Below, one piece after another: positions 8,991-18,354 of a stretch of DNA of 64,000 nucleotides. The notes under the pieces are model-generated. The model did not search any database. It was not told the DNA's origin and saw nothing but the letters and a program-made list of their open reading frames with translations. Within the stretch, counting starts at the first letter, position 1; every line of letters begins with the position of its first letter. The position numbers and the translations under genes were made by a program. Location of the stretch: the NCBI RefSeq assembly GCF_015687155.1, contig NZ_JADPQF010000001.1, forward strand, positions 1,550,001 through 1,614,000. The letters run 5' to 3'. The stretch is from Aliikangiella sp. G2MR2-5. GTDB taxonomy: Bacteria; Pseudomonadota; Gammaproteobacteria; Enterobacterales; Kangiellaceae.

Positions 8991-10796
8991 ATGTCAGTTA
9001 GAAAAGTATCAGAAATCCATCCTGGAGTTTCAAATCAGAGTAGTCCCTGCCGTGACAACAGCGACCTGATTATCGACTACCTTAAAGCCCTTGATATCGA
9101 TTATATTTTTGGCGTTCCGGGAGGAGCGATAGAGCCGCTGTTTAATTCAATTTCCAGAAACATGGCTAACGGCGGACCTGAAATAGTCGTCGCCAGACAT
9201 GAAGCTGGCGCCGCTTTTATGGCTGAGGGCTACGCCCGTGAAACTGGAAAGACCGGTGTGTGTATTGCTACGACAGGACCTGGTGCGACAAACCTGTTGA
9301 CCGGTGTCGCTTCCGCCTACGCCGATAATATTCCGATGCTTGTTATTACCGCCCAAACTCCACTGCCCAAGTTTGGGCGTAATGCGCTTCAGGAGTCGTC
9401 TTGTACCGCAATTGATACCGTCGGGATTTTTCGACATTGCACCCGTTATAACACGCTGATCTCGCATTCTGATCAACTAAACACCAAACTAATCAGTGCG
9501 TTAATGCATGTAAAACAAGTGCCTGCGGGTCCGGCCCATATCAGTATCCCTTCCGATATTCTCAGACAACCGGTTTGCTCGTCCACAAAAGTCAAGGCTG
9601 ACCGCCTGAAGCAGGAGTTTGTTCTCACTGACAACAATGCTGTTGAGCAGTTAACGGATATGCTTTCAAGTGCATGGCGCGTTGGATTATTTCTGGGAAA
9701 AGGCTGTGGCTCAGCGATTAATGAAATTATGGAGTTTGCGGAATTAACTCGCTCTCCGATTATGACCGGCCCAGCCGGTAAACGTTGGATTAACGGTTTT
9801 CATCCACTTTACCGGGGAGTGTTTGGGTTTGCCGGTCATCAAAGTGCAGATATGACTATGGAAGATGACACTATCGACCTTTTATTGGCTGTCGGTACGC
9901 CAATGACGGAACTAGGTACGGGTGGATGGCAGGGGTCTCTTTTAAGTGATCGATTAGTACACATTGATTCAACTATTGAGCATTTCTCTCGCTCTCCGAT
10001 GGCTCAGCTTCATGTATGTGGTGATATCAAAGGAGTTTTTAACCAACTAAACGTGAACGTCAGACTAGGCAAAAAATGGGGACGAACCTGGGATGCTGTC
10101 GACCCGGTTAAACAGAATTTTCTTGATCACCACACCCCGAGCACAGATCATGGTTACCAGATTCGACTTAGAGATCCTGAGAAATGTCATTCAGATGAAG
10201 TTCCTCTGAAGCCGCAAAGAGTTGCCACAGAGTTTGCGAAGCTTATCCCCTCCTCTTTTAGAATTCATCTTGATGCAGGAAACGTCTGGTCCTGGTTCAC
10301 TCATTATTTCCATCGCGCAAGCGCTAAAGGTCACTATCATATTGCCATGGGATTCGGTTCAATGGGTTGGGCGATTGGCGCCTCAGTTGGAACTGCGATT
10401 GCCAGCAAAGAACCAAGTGTGTGTATTACCGGAGACGGTAGTTATTTAATGGCCGGGCAGGAAATCACTACCGCACTTCAGCATAACCTGCCAGTCATCA
10501 TGGTTATTTTTAATGATTCATCTCTTGGCATGGTAAAACATGGTCAAAGACTCGGTGGTGCTGAAGAAGTCGGATTTGAACTACCTAAAATAGACTTTGC
10601 CAAAATGGCTGAATCAATGGGGATTGAAGGTATCCGGGTTGAAACGCCTGAAGACTTGCTGGCGATAGACTGGACCAGGCTAGGAAATAAGAAAGGTCCA
10701 ACAATGATTGATATCATCGTTGACGGAGAAGAAATGCCTCCGATGGGGCAAAGAGTTAAAGGGCTGGCTGATCAGTCGGCTACGCCGGGAGGGTAG
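8991..10796 (+). CDS. ThDP-dependent enzyme, acetolactate-synthase-like
   Basis: 601 residues with the three-domain fold of the acetohydroxyacid synthase/pyruvate oxidase group. The N-terminal domain carries the catalytic Glu in 'ARHEAGAAFMAEGYAR' and the 'TTGPGATNL' loop. The C-terminal domain carries the ThDP/Mg motif starting GDGSYLMAGQE and ending near 'VIFNDSSLGM'. Substrate is unknown: members make acetolactate, decarboxylate 2-oxo acids or ligate aldehydes. No regulatory small subunit (ilvN/ilvH) is nearby, which argues against a branched-chain amino-acid role. The start ATG follows GAGGT. It converges on the citrate-synthase-like genes with a 19-bp gap, so the two units may be functionally related but are not co-transcribed. 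Confidence 0.85.
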   Translation: MSVRKVSEIHPGVSNQSSPCRDNSDLIIDYLKALDIDYIFGVPGGAIEPLFNSISRNMANGGPEIVVARHEAGAAFMAEGYARETGKTGVCIATTGPGATNLLTGVASAYADNIPMLVITAQTPLPKFGRNALQESSCTAIDTVGIFRHCTRYNTLISHSDQLNTKLISALMHVKQVPAGPAHISIPSDILRQPVCSSTKVKADRLKQEFVLTDNNAVEQLTDMLSSAWRVGLFLGKGCGSAINEIMEFAELTRSPIMTGPAGKRWINGFHPLYRGVFGFAGHQSADMTMEDDTIDLLLAVGTPMTELGTGGWQGSLLSDRLVHIDSTIEHFSRSPMAQLHVCGDIKGVFNQLNVNVRLGKKWGRTWDAVDPVKQNFLDHHTPSTDHGYQIRLRDPEKCHSDEVPLKPQRVATEFAKLIPSSFRIHLDAGNVWSWFTHYFHRASAKGHYHIAMGFGSMGWAIGASVGTAIASKEPSVCITGDGSYLMAGQEITTALQHNLPVIMVIFNDSSLGMVKHGQRLGGAEEVGFELPKIDFAKMAESMGIEGIRVETPEDLLAIDWTRLGNKKGPTMIDIIVDGEEMPPMGQRVKGLADQSATPGG

Positions 10797-10815
10797 TATT
10801 AATACAATTTATAAC

Positions 10816-11628
10816 TTATTCAATTGAGCGCTTTGGCTTTCCTATATACTCAATATCACCACAAGCAATTGGTAGAAAAGCCCCCTGTGATTGATGTGAG
10901 GAGTCGAGATAACATGCTAAAACACCACTGTTAACGACGATTGTAAAAATTGAATACGCTTCTTCTGGAGATATTCCTTGATCCGCTAAAAACGCACTCA
11001 CGTATCCATTTATATTCATTCCTTCATTAAAATCTCGAATAAGGATCTCTTCTATTTCATAAGCGGCTTCCATATGCTCGCCAAAATCAAAACCTAATGA
11101 TTTTGTAAAAGGCTCCATGGCAATTATACGTTCGTCTCCCTTTGTTATTGGCCTAGCATACCCCATAAACTGAGGTTTACCTCGAGTCTTTTTTAGCTCC
11201 AATTTTACAAAAGATTCTATGTCTTCGCTTTTAGTCTTGAACTCCACAGCTCTTTTAATAAAATCTACTCCTTCCAATATTGGTCGAGAGCCATAAGTTC
11301 TAGAATCTGCTGCGAGTATTCCTGCACAAGTAGACGCAACTATGCTATTTCGATAACTCCCCCCAAGAGCTCCGATGTGATTACACCAAATACGAGGATC
11401 AGGCCAGCTTAAACAGATGAAAACAGCTTCGAACCACTTTGCTAAATTTTCACTTACCAATTTTCCTGTAGCGTTAAGAATTAAAACTTGCATGTATGAT
11501 TTCTTACCTACTAAATCATCCATCATGGAGAAGCCGTGACAAAATACTCCTTCACCTATTTTCCAACCACCGGTGTGACTAACGATTTTGTTTTTCCGCT
11601 CTTGCCAATATTGAAATTTATTTGTCAT
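10816..11628 (-). CDS. citrate-synthase-like protein 2, catalytic residues replaced
   Basis: 270 residues from the ATG at 11628, which overlaps the stop of the preceding gene (11-base overlap), so translation is probably coupled. A longer in-frame start exists at 11706 but would lie deep in the upstream gene. The region 'AGILAADSRTYGSRPILEG' aligns by eye with the 'AGLAALxGxxHGGA' active-site segment of citrate synthase, with Tyr replacing the first His. 'FMGYARPITKGDERI' corresponds to 'GFGHRVYKxxDPR' with Arg in place of the second His. The catalytic Asp position reads Asn ('MNINGYVSA'). It may be a non-catalytic partner or have altered chemistry. These alignments are by eye. Confidence 0.65.
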   Translation of the reverse strand: MTNKFQYWQERKNKIVSHTGGWKIGEGVFCHGFSMMDDLVGKKSYMQVLILNATGKLVSENLAKWFEAVFICLSWPDPRIWCNHIGALGGSYRNSIVASTCAGILAADSRTYGSRPILEGVDFIKRAVEFKTKSEDIESFVKLELKKTRGKPQFMGYARPITKGDERIIAMEPFTKSLGFDFGEHMEAAYEIEEILIRDFNEGMNINGYVSAFLADQGISPEEAYSIFTIVVNSGVLACYLDSSHQSQGAFLPIACGDIEYIGKPKRSIE

Positions 11629-12439
11629 TGATAATCTCGTAATTTGCATCTGGGACAAATGGCATTGAAGAAAGAGGTTTTGACGCATATTCCATCCCAT
11701 GCGCAAGTATACCTGGAGCTGAAATCAACTGGTGAATTACACTGCCATATTTATAATTAATTCCCAAATCTAAAAGTATACTAGAAACTAAACCTGAACG
11801 AAGAATACCCGCATTTACCCCTTTTAACCTATCCGATAATTCTAAAGACCAAGATAAAAATTTTAAATCATTTATATCTTCGATTATTTTCTTTCCAATC
11901 GAAACACTCATCTCATCAATAGAGTTATAGATTCTCCCGAAGCCTGGAATAATGTGTATCTCTAATTCTTCAGTGTTAGAGTCAGAGTTGATTTCTACTG
12001 CAACGTCTCTTGGTTCAACTCTAGAAAGCTTTCTAATACTTTGCATAACTTGAGAAGTGAGCCCAGCTCCTTGATGCTCACAAGAAAAAGCAGAAAGCCC
12101 TATAGGTAATATATGTAATGGATCTGTTTTTCCTACTCCAGCACAAATAGCAGCTCTGGCCCCTGGATTTCTTAAGCCTTGATTCATACATGAAATTAAT
12201 AAATAGTTAAATAGTTTCTTTTGCTTTTCATTAGGAAGATCCCCTAAAAATAGTAGAAATAACATGTCTGTACTATCTTTTTTCTCCATTAACTCTGTAA
12301 TATCATACCCATGACAATATTGCCTGGATGCCACAAAAGGGTTGTCTTTAGATGGCTCTTCCATAAAGATTTTTGTAGAAAAACGGCTTGCAAACTCTTC
12401 AGCCCTTTTTTCGACATTTAGATGCTTTTTAGAACCCAT
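11618..12439 (-). CDS. citrate-synthase-like protein 1 (short form, citryl-CoA-lyase-sized)
   Basis: 273 residues, much shorter than GltA (about 430) and nearer the short citryl-CoA-lyase-type members. N-terminal 'YCHGYDITELM' and 'FLLFLGDLP' match the small-domain start of citrate synthases; 'GLVSSILLDLGINYKYG' and 'ISAPGILAHGMEYA' match the C-terminal core. His122 in 'CEHQGAGL' keeps the first catalytic His. The second is Arg169 ('IIPGFGRIYNS'), and the catalytic Asp seems lost ('GVNAGILRSG'). Its ATG overlaps the TonB-receptor stop as TAATG. Two unequal citrate-synthase-like proteins made from adjacent overlapping frames suggest a heteromer. Confidence 0.68.
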   Translation of the reverse strand: MGSKKHLNVEKRAEEFASRFSTKIFMEEPSKDNPFVASRQYCHGYDITELMEKKDSTDMLFLLFLGDLPNEKQKKLFNYLLISCMNQGLRNPGARAAICAGVGKTDPLHILPIGLSAFSCEHQGAGLTSQVMQSIRKLSRVEPRDVAVEINSDSNTEELEIHIIPGFGRIYNSIDEMSVSIGKKIIEDINDLKFLSWSLELSDRLKGVNAGILRSGLVSSILLDLGINYKYGSVIHQLISAPGILAHGMEYASKPLSSMPFVPDANYEIINDK

Positions 12440-14571
12440 TAATATTTATACCTCAACTCAAGCCAGACACTACGACCCTCTTTAAGAAAATCATTAGGAA
12501 TTAATCCATCGCTTGGATCGTAAGCGTCTTCATCTAGGACATTTTTAGATTTCAAAGCAACTTCTATTCCTTCACGACCAGTCAAATATGTTAAGCCCAG
12601 ATCTATCATAGTATAATCATCCACCGCGGCTCTAACGTCACCTTCTCGTCGCTTTCTATCCATCACCCTATTAATTGTTGAATTCAAAACCAAAGAGTCT
12701 GAAGCTTTCCAATCAATTTTGACAAACAACTGTCTTCCTGGCGCTTCAGATATTTCTGAATTGGTATCGCTATCTTCAGAATTTTGCATCGAATAGTTCG
12801 CGTTAAGTTTCAAAGATTCACTTAGCTTCCACTTGGCCTCTAACTCAATACCATATCCATCTTGAGCTCTCGCATTTTGGGCAATACTATTTCCTGTACC
12901 GTCTGGAATAAACTCGATTAATCCTTCAGCTTTATAGCTGAAAAGATTTAATATATAGCTGCTATCTCCAGAAGAACGATAATCAAAAACAAGTTCAAGA
13001 GTATCAATTGTTTCAGGATTAAGTCCCGCGTTACCTATAGAAACCGGATTGTTTTTTATATATAACTCTTGAAATGAAGGTGCTCTAAACGCACTACCAT
13101 AAAGTAGTTTTGTAGTTAAGTTTAAATTTGTCGCCCATACTAATGATGCTCTTGGATTAAACGTCGAGCCAAAATCGCTATAATCATCGTAACGAGCGCC
13201 TAAAGTCAGACTCCAATCAGGAGCAACTTGCCATTCATCCTGAACAGATAAGAACCAAATATCCCTTTCCACATCTTCCACAAAAACAAAAGGCGTATTT
13301 GAAACATCAACTAATTCACCAGAGACAACCAATTCAGTTCCATTTAAAACACCCGGCCCAAAATTTTTGAACTCGCTTGTATCCAAGCTTTGATTATTTG
13401 CTCCTAAATTTATTCTTAATTTATGTTGCTCAAGATTGTTGGTCGTCAAAGTAAACTCTAATCTCGACGCCTCATCTATTCCTTTAGGATTTCCTATATA
13501 ACCTTCACTAAATAGACTAACACCTACCGGAGCTGTAAGATTTAAGTTTCCATCCCCACCAATTGGGAGTACTGCTCCAGCAGGAAACAAAACAAATTTA
13601 CTATCGTCATCCAAATATTTATAGCTAAAAGATAACTCTGAATCCCAACCGTCAAACCAGCTTTCACTTTTATAACTAATATCCAGAATGGATTGGGAGG
13701 CATTTTGGAAACCTACAGGATCGATCGTTTGTGCGCCGCCAGAGCCTATTCCTACTTTATCTTGATTCCAGAACCAAAAATCAATATCAAAATTTTCATT
13801 ATTAAAATTAGCATGCATATTTTGAACAGAGTCATTTGTTCTCAGATAACTGGGAGTTAAAGATGCACTGGTCATAAATATGGAATCAAATATTGTTTGC
13901 AGGTCTGAGTCTGCGATCCTGCTTTCATCTCCATCCGTTTCATATGTTTCTAGCGATAACGATACGTTCCAACTATTCAGCTTTAAAAATTTTTGATACC
14001 AAAGCTCATGAGTACCGAAACTTCCTATTAGACCACCTATACTTCTTTCACTATTTTCATCTTTCTTAGCAATAATATTAATCACGCCTGCATAAGCATC
14101 AGCACCATAAACAGCAGAGCCTGGTCCTCGTATAACTTCAATCCTTTCTATACTTTCGACAGGCATAGTGAACAGTGTAGGCTTACCTCCCGTAGCCAGA
14201 TGTTGAAATGGTAACCCGTTGAATAGTAATAAAACTTGAGGATTTAATCCTGTATGAATTCCCCTTACTGAGTATACGGGAGACATGCGAGATAATGAGG
14301 AAGGCGCAACATGAATACCCGGAACAGACTCCAAAACCCCCTTTAAATTTCTAGCACCTAGCTGCCTAATTTCTTCATATGTTATTACCGATGCCACAGA
14401 CGGGGCTTTTCTTATTGGCTGTTTACTCCCTGTCGCTATACTTACAAACTCTTCGTCACCGTAAAAGTCTCCCAGACTTTCATCAAACTCCTCTTCTTGA
14501 CCATGAACAGCCATTATTCCTGATAAAGCCAGAGAAATTGAGAGCGCAACGAATTTCAAGCGATAAGACAT
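12439..14571 (-). CDS. TonB-dependent outer-membrane receptor
   Basis: 710 residues. A signal peptide (about 1-24, ending near 'VHGQ') is followed by 'EEFVSIATGSK', where a TonB box would lie. The plug domain (about 50-165) has 'QLGARNLKGVLESVPGI', 'SVRGI' and 'IERIEVIRGPGSAVYGADA'. A 22-strand-type barrel follows, ending in aromatic 'LRYKY'. The ligand is not evident; the plug style is common to siderophore, vitamin and copper receptors. RBS AAGGTGG precedes the ATG. A 161-bp AT-rich gap separates it from the upstream sensor kinase and may hold a promoter. It is translationally linked to the two citrate-synthase-like genes downstream. Confidence 0.92.
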   Translation of the reverse strand: MSYRLKFVALSISLALSGIMAVHGQEEEFDESLGDFYGDEEFVSIATGSKQPIRKAPSVASVITYEEIRQLGARNLKGVLESVPGIHVAPSSLSRMSPVYSVRGIHTGLNPQVLLLFNGLPFQHLATGGKPTLFTMPVESIERIEVIRGPGSAVYGADAYAGVINIIAKKDENSERSIGGLIGSFGTHELWYQKFLKLNSWNVSLSLETYETDGDESRIADSDLQTIFDSIFMTSASLTPSYLRTNDSVQNMHANFNNENFDIDFWFWNQDKVGIGSGGAQTIDPVGFQNASQSILDISYKSESWFDGWDSELSFSYKYLDDDSKFVLFPAGAVLPIGGDGNLNLTAPVGVSLFSEGYIGNPKGIDEASRLEFTLTTNNLEQHKLRINLGANNQSLDTSEFKNFGPGVLNGTELVVSGELVDVSNTPFVFVEDVERDIWFLSVQDEWQVAPDWSLTLGARYDDYSDFGSTFNPRASLVWATNLNLTTKLLYGSAFRAPSFQELYIKNNPVSIGNAGLNPETIDTLELVFDYRSSGDSSYILNLFSYKAEGLIEFIPDGTGNSIAQNARAQDGYGIELEAKWKLSESLKLNANYSMQNSEDSDTNSEISEAPGRQLFVKIDWKASDSLVLNSTINRVMDRKRREGDVRAAVDDYTMIDLGLTYLTGREGIEVALKSKNVLDEDAYDPSDGLIPNDFLKEGRSVWLELRYKY

Positions 14572-14732
14572 TTAAACCACCTTCTTATAATCTTTTTTAC
14601 TGCGGTTAATAATTAAATAGCGACTTAGTTCGAATTATTTTAATAGAGTCTAGTTTAAATCAAAATATTCTCAAGCAATAACGACGAATATTCTTAAAAA
14701 AATCAGTTAATTAGCAAGATTTGATGTACAAA

Positions 14733-16316
14733 TTACTGCGCTGAAACGGTTAAAACCTGACCTTCTAACTGTAGAGGAATGGAAACTCTAAATGCGGTAC
14801 CAACACCCTCCTCACTTTCAACGGTAATCTCTGCCCCCATCATTTCACAGAAATTCTGTGTAATCGCCATCCCAAGACCCGTGCCTTCAAACTTACGTGA
14901 CTGGCTGCCATCAACCTGAGTGAATTGCTCGAATATGTAACTCAATTTATCTTTTGGAATTCCAATCCCTGTATCCTCAACAGAAAAACGTAATGCCTTA
15001 TCATCGTTCTCTATTTTAAAAGTGATTGTGCCATGCTTGGTAAACTTGCAGGCATTACTTAAAAGGTTGAGAAATACCTGCATCAGCTTCTGACGATCAA
15101 TATTCAATGATTCCGCCAACTCTCCCTTCTCCAAAACCAACTTATTGTCATTGGCATTGGCCATAGGAGTCACAGTTTCAATTGTATCACTGACAAGATA
15201 ATGCATGCTGACCGACTGAATATAGAGGTCCATTTTTCCCGCTTCTATTTTTGCGATATCAAGAATATTATTGATTAATCCAAGTAAAATATGAGCGCTA
15301 CGAATTGCTTTCGTTAAGTCTTCTACCTGTGCGTCCAAACATTCAAGCATTAAGTCTTCTCGCACCAGATCAACATAGCCAATAATTGCCTGCAGTGGTG
15401 TTCTTAACTCATGGCTAATGTTTGCTAAAAACTCGGATTTGTGTCTACTCGCGGTTAAAGCCGTATCTCGTGCCGCTTTTAACTCCTGAGTTCTAATTTC
15501 TACTTCCGACTCCAGATTCGCTCGATGTTTCTCCAGTTCCGCCCTCTGCTTTGCCAGACGACTCATCATTTGATTGTATACTGCCGCAATTCTTCTGATT
15601 TCCTTGGCGCCAGAGACTTCCGCAAAAAGATAATCTCCGGAATCGCCTGCATTTTTCATTGTTGTCGAAAGATTCGATAGTGGCGCCATTAAACGATTAA
15701 TGCCCCAGCTCATCAAACCAACCAGAACTGCGGTAATAAGCGCACCAATCAGAATATTATTGATAAATATGGAACGTTGAATTTGAGCGAGTGCACTCTT
15801 GTCGTAATTTAGAAGAACATAACCAAGATACTGGACAGAGCGCTGCACTTCATCCGGCTCAAAAAATGCCTCATCATCAACTTCTTCTTCAAACAAGACC
15901 GGCGCAGCAAACACCCAGTATTCAGAAAACTCATTGACAAGAATGGGTTGTTGTAACTCACTCTCTAGTTGTTCTTCTATTTCGGAACCGCCTTTTTTGC
16001 TGACGGCCAACAAAGGTTGATTACTTTGTCCATATATAGCAACAGCATCTACTGACTCAAAACCTAACGCGGTATCAACTGCCTCTTTCGCGTTTTCCTG
16101 ACTGCCTGTCAACAAGCCGACTACCGACTGTTGTGCAAAGCTATTCGCTATCTGCAGACCCGTTTTGATTGCTTCTTCTCTTACATTCTTGCTCGTTTGC
16201 CACGCGGTTACTATTGAAGTCGATAAAGAAAGTAAAACGACCCCAAAAACAAAGAAACTGATAAGCTGTTTCTTTAGCGCTGATTCAGATTTAAAAGTAA
16301 TATTCCTGACGACCAT
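14733..16316 (-). CDS. membrane sensor histidine kinase
   Basis: 527 residues. A membrane segment at about 17-38, a periplasmic sensor of about 140 residues, a second membrane segment (about 186-207), a HAMP-like region and a coiled coil (about 250-285) precede the HisKA domain with the phospho-His in 'LANISHELRTP'. HATPase_c has 'LLSNACKFTKHG' (N box), 'VEDTGIGIP' and 'GTGLGMAI'. It lacks a receiver domain and no response regulator is next to it. It begins 3 bp after the substrate-binding-protein gene, so the two are co-transcribed; that protein may present a ligand to this kinase. Confidence 0.93.
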   Translation of the reverse strand: MVVRNITFKSESALKKQLISFFVFGVVLLSLSTSIVTAWQTSKNVREEAIKTGLQIANSFAQQSVVGLLTGSQENAKEAVDTALGFESVDAVAIYGQSNQPLLAVSKKGGSEIEEQLESELQQPILVNEFSEYWVFAAPVLFEEEVDDEAFFEPDEVQRSVQYLGYVLLNYDKSALAQIQRSIFINNILIGALITAVLVGLMSWGINRLMAPLSNLSTTMKNAGDSGDYLFAEVSGAKEIRRIAAVYNQMMSRLAKQRAELEKHRANLESEVEIRTQELKAARDTALTASRHKSEFLANISHELRTPLQAIIGYVDLVREDLMLECLDAQVEDLTKAIRSAHILLGLINNILDIAKIEAGKMDLYIQSVSMHYLVSDTIETVTPMANANDNKLVLEKGELAESLNIDRQKLMQVFLNLLSNACKFTKHGTITFKIENDDKALRFSVEDTGIGIPKDKLSYIFEQFTQVDGSQSRKFEGTGLGMAITQNFCEMMGAEITVESEEGVGTAFRVSIPLQLEGQVLTVSAQ

Positions 16317-16319
16317 CGC

Positions 16320-17252
16320 TTACTCCGGAAACGTTACTTTAAATGTATCGAGCTGCTCGTCTGAATACTTCAACCCTAAGTGGGCTGCGGTTCTCAAATT
16401 GACAGCAAGTTGAAGCGATTTAAGCGCTGCGAACTTTTCCTGCGTAGACTGGTCGGCTAACTCGTTCACCATAATCGCGAGCCGACTGCCCAATGCAACA
16501 TTATCAGGATAAGTTGAAAAAAGAGCACCGCGCTTGGCATGCGAAGGTTTTGAGGAAAAGACAGGAACTTCCTTGGACCAGGCTTTTTCAAGTATCAAAG
16601 GTAATGTGACCTTGTCATGAGAAGACACTTTATCGAGTGGCAACCAAATCGCATCAACATTTGAGATATCTGAATCAAAAAGCTGATTGTAGAATGCAAT
16701 TGCATCTCCCGTGCTTTCGACCTGCTTCGCATTTAATTCCAGTTTATGCTCGATAGCAGCCTGTTTCGCTAATTCGATCAGCCACTCATTTCTTTGACTA
16801 TAGGCAACATGAATTCTGGCGACCTCTGGTGCTACTTGTTTTAGATAATAAAATAAACTTCCCGGATCGGATATCAAACTGATCCCGGATATTCCGTTTG
16901 GGTGTATTGGAAGTGCTCCGGAAACGACGGTAATATCAGCAGGAAGCTTCTTCGCCAGCTGATACCCAGCTCTTCCCAAAACGATAACTTTTTTTATTCC
17001 CTGGACTTCGAGCTTTTGAGTAATTTCAGAAACATCAAACTCTTTTGGTAAGACATTTTCGATCACCTCAGTCCCCGCTGAAGTTTTAACTCCTTGCAGA
17101 ATCTCCTGGTAAATAGTTTTATAGGGTTCACGAACTTCAGGATAGAAAACGGCGACTTTGCTTTTCTGATTGGCATGAAGAATAGAGACGGGTGAAAGAC
17201 TTCCGCTGAGCAGAATAAAAATGGTTATTATTATGCGAGTAATTGTTCCCAA
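16320..17252 (-). CDS. ABC-type substrate-binding protein (ABC_sub_bind family)
   Basis: About 310 residues from a TTG at 17252. That start gives a clean signal peptide (MGTITRIIITIFILLSGS...) ending near 'ILHAN'; a longer frame opens at 17366 but has an unlikely Cys- and Trp-rich N terminus. The mature protein begins 'KSKVAVFYPEVREPYK' and shows the two-lobed periplasmic-binding-protein fold of the TrpX-like ABC_sub_bind family ('VIVLGRAGYQLAKKLP', 'DAIWLPLDKVSSHDKVTLP'). No permease or ATPase genes are nearby, so it may act with the adjacent sensor kinase rather than a transporter. Ligand unknown. Confidence 0.8.
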   Translation of the reverse strand: MGTITRIIITIFILLSGSLSPVSILHANQKSKVAVFYPEVREPYKTIYQEILQGVKTSAGTEVIENVLPKEFDVSEITQKLEVQGIKKVIVLGRAGYQLAKKLPADITVVSGALPIHPNGISGISLISDPGSLFYYLKQVAPEVARIHVAYSQRNEWLIELAKQAAIEHKLELNAKQVESTGDAIAFYNQLFDSDISNVDAIWLPLDKVSSHDKVTLPLILEKAWSKEVPVFSSKPSHAKRGALFSTYPDNVALGSRLAIMVNELADQSTQEKFAALKSLQLAVNLRTAAHLGLKYSDEQLDTFKVTFPE

Positions 17253-17414
17253 ATAATATTGACCCGGAAAAGCTTCAATCTTGAGTATACATCTTTTTGC
17301 AAGTTTTTTACCAAGATTGAAAGCAAGTAGTAAAAGCCAACAGCGGCAAGCGACCCAGAATCCCAAGCCGCCTACTCATTGTCTAATTATTAATCTGGCG
17401 ATCAGTGCTAATGA

Positions 17415-18203
17415 TTAGCTTCCTTTGAAATTTGGTTCACGTTTTTCAATGAATGCCGCCACGCCTTCACGATAATCATGACTACGACCAAGATGTTGCA
17501 TTGCAAGACGTTCTTTCTCTAATTGATCGTTCAGACTGAAATCAAAAGCATTGTGAACCAGTGATTTAATGTTGGCCAATGCTTCAGTAGGTTGAGTTGC
17601 CAGATAATCAGCCATTTTTTGTGCTTCTTCAAGAAATGCCTCGTCATCAGCAACCTGATATATCAATCCCCATTGCTCGGCTTGTTCCGCTTTAACTTTA
17701 TTTCCCAGCATTGCCATAGCTTTTGCTCTGGGAAGACCTATTGCTCGAGCAAAGTGCCATGAGCTACCTGAATCAGGGATTAATCCCACCTTGGCAAATG
17801 AAAGGATAAAACTTGAGGAACGCGCAGCTATAGTAATATCACACGCCATAACAAGGCTTGCACCGGCGCCAGCAGCTACACCATTTAAAGCACAGATAAC
17901 CGGCATTTTTAAGTTGGTGATTCTACGAATTAACGGGTTATAGTACTTCTCAACCGACATTCCGAGATCAGGTGCCTTTTGATCGGCACTCACAGCTCTA
18001 TCGTTCAAATCTTGACCAGCACAAAAACCTCTTCCTGCTCCTGTAATCAACAAACAACGAGTTTCGCCATCCGTTGCAATATCATCTAACGCAACCTGCA
18101 ATTCTTCATGCATTTCTACATTAAAGCTATTTAAGCGATCTGGTCGATTTAAAGTCAGTTTGGCAACGCCATTGTTTTTTTCTAACTCGATTGTTTGGTA
18201 CAT
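17415..18203 (-). CDS. paaG: enoyl-CoA hydratase/isomerase, PaaG-like
   Basis: 262 residues from the ATG at 18203, preferred over 18233 because GAGG stands just upstream and homologues begin 'MYQTIELE'. It has the crotonase fold with the 'GAGRGFCAGQDL' oxyanion-hole motif and 'GVAAGAGASLVMACD', matching PaaG (ring-1,2-epoxyphenylacetyl-CoA isomerase, giving oxepin-CoA) more than FadB-type hydratases. 'LIPDSGSSWHFARAIG' carries the Asp of the isomerase subgroup. It is divergent from paaY across 150 bp. A general enoyl-CoA isomerase function cannot be excluded, but the paaY and paaZ neighbours support the call. Confidence 0.85.
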   Translation of the reverse strand: MYQTIELEKNNGVAKLTLNRPDRLNSFNVEMHEELQVALDDIATDGETRCLLITGAGRGFCAGQDLNDRAVSADQKAPDLGMSVEKYYNPLIRRITNLKMPVICALNGVAAGAGASLVMACDITIAARSSSFILSFAKVGLIPDSGSSWHFARAIGLPRAKAMAMLGNKVKAEQAEQWGLIYQVADDEAFLEEAQKMADYLATQPTEALANIKSLVHNAFDFSLNDQLEKERLAMQHLGRSHDYREGVAAFIEKREPNFKGS

Positions 18204-18354
18204 AGGAGAGCCTCGTTTATAATTCGTTTTCAATAATTCTTTTTCAGTAGGTGGTAGTTTCTCAATTACTACCTTGTTATGGGCGCTAGTATACCGTTTT
18301 TATATGGTTCGATAAATCGCCCATTGAATAATTAAGTTTTAATGGAAGTCGCCA

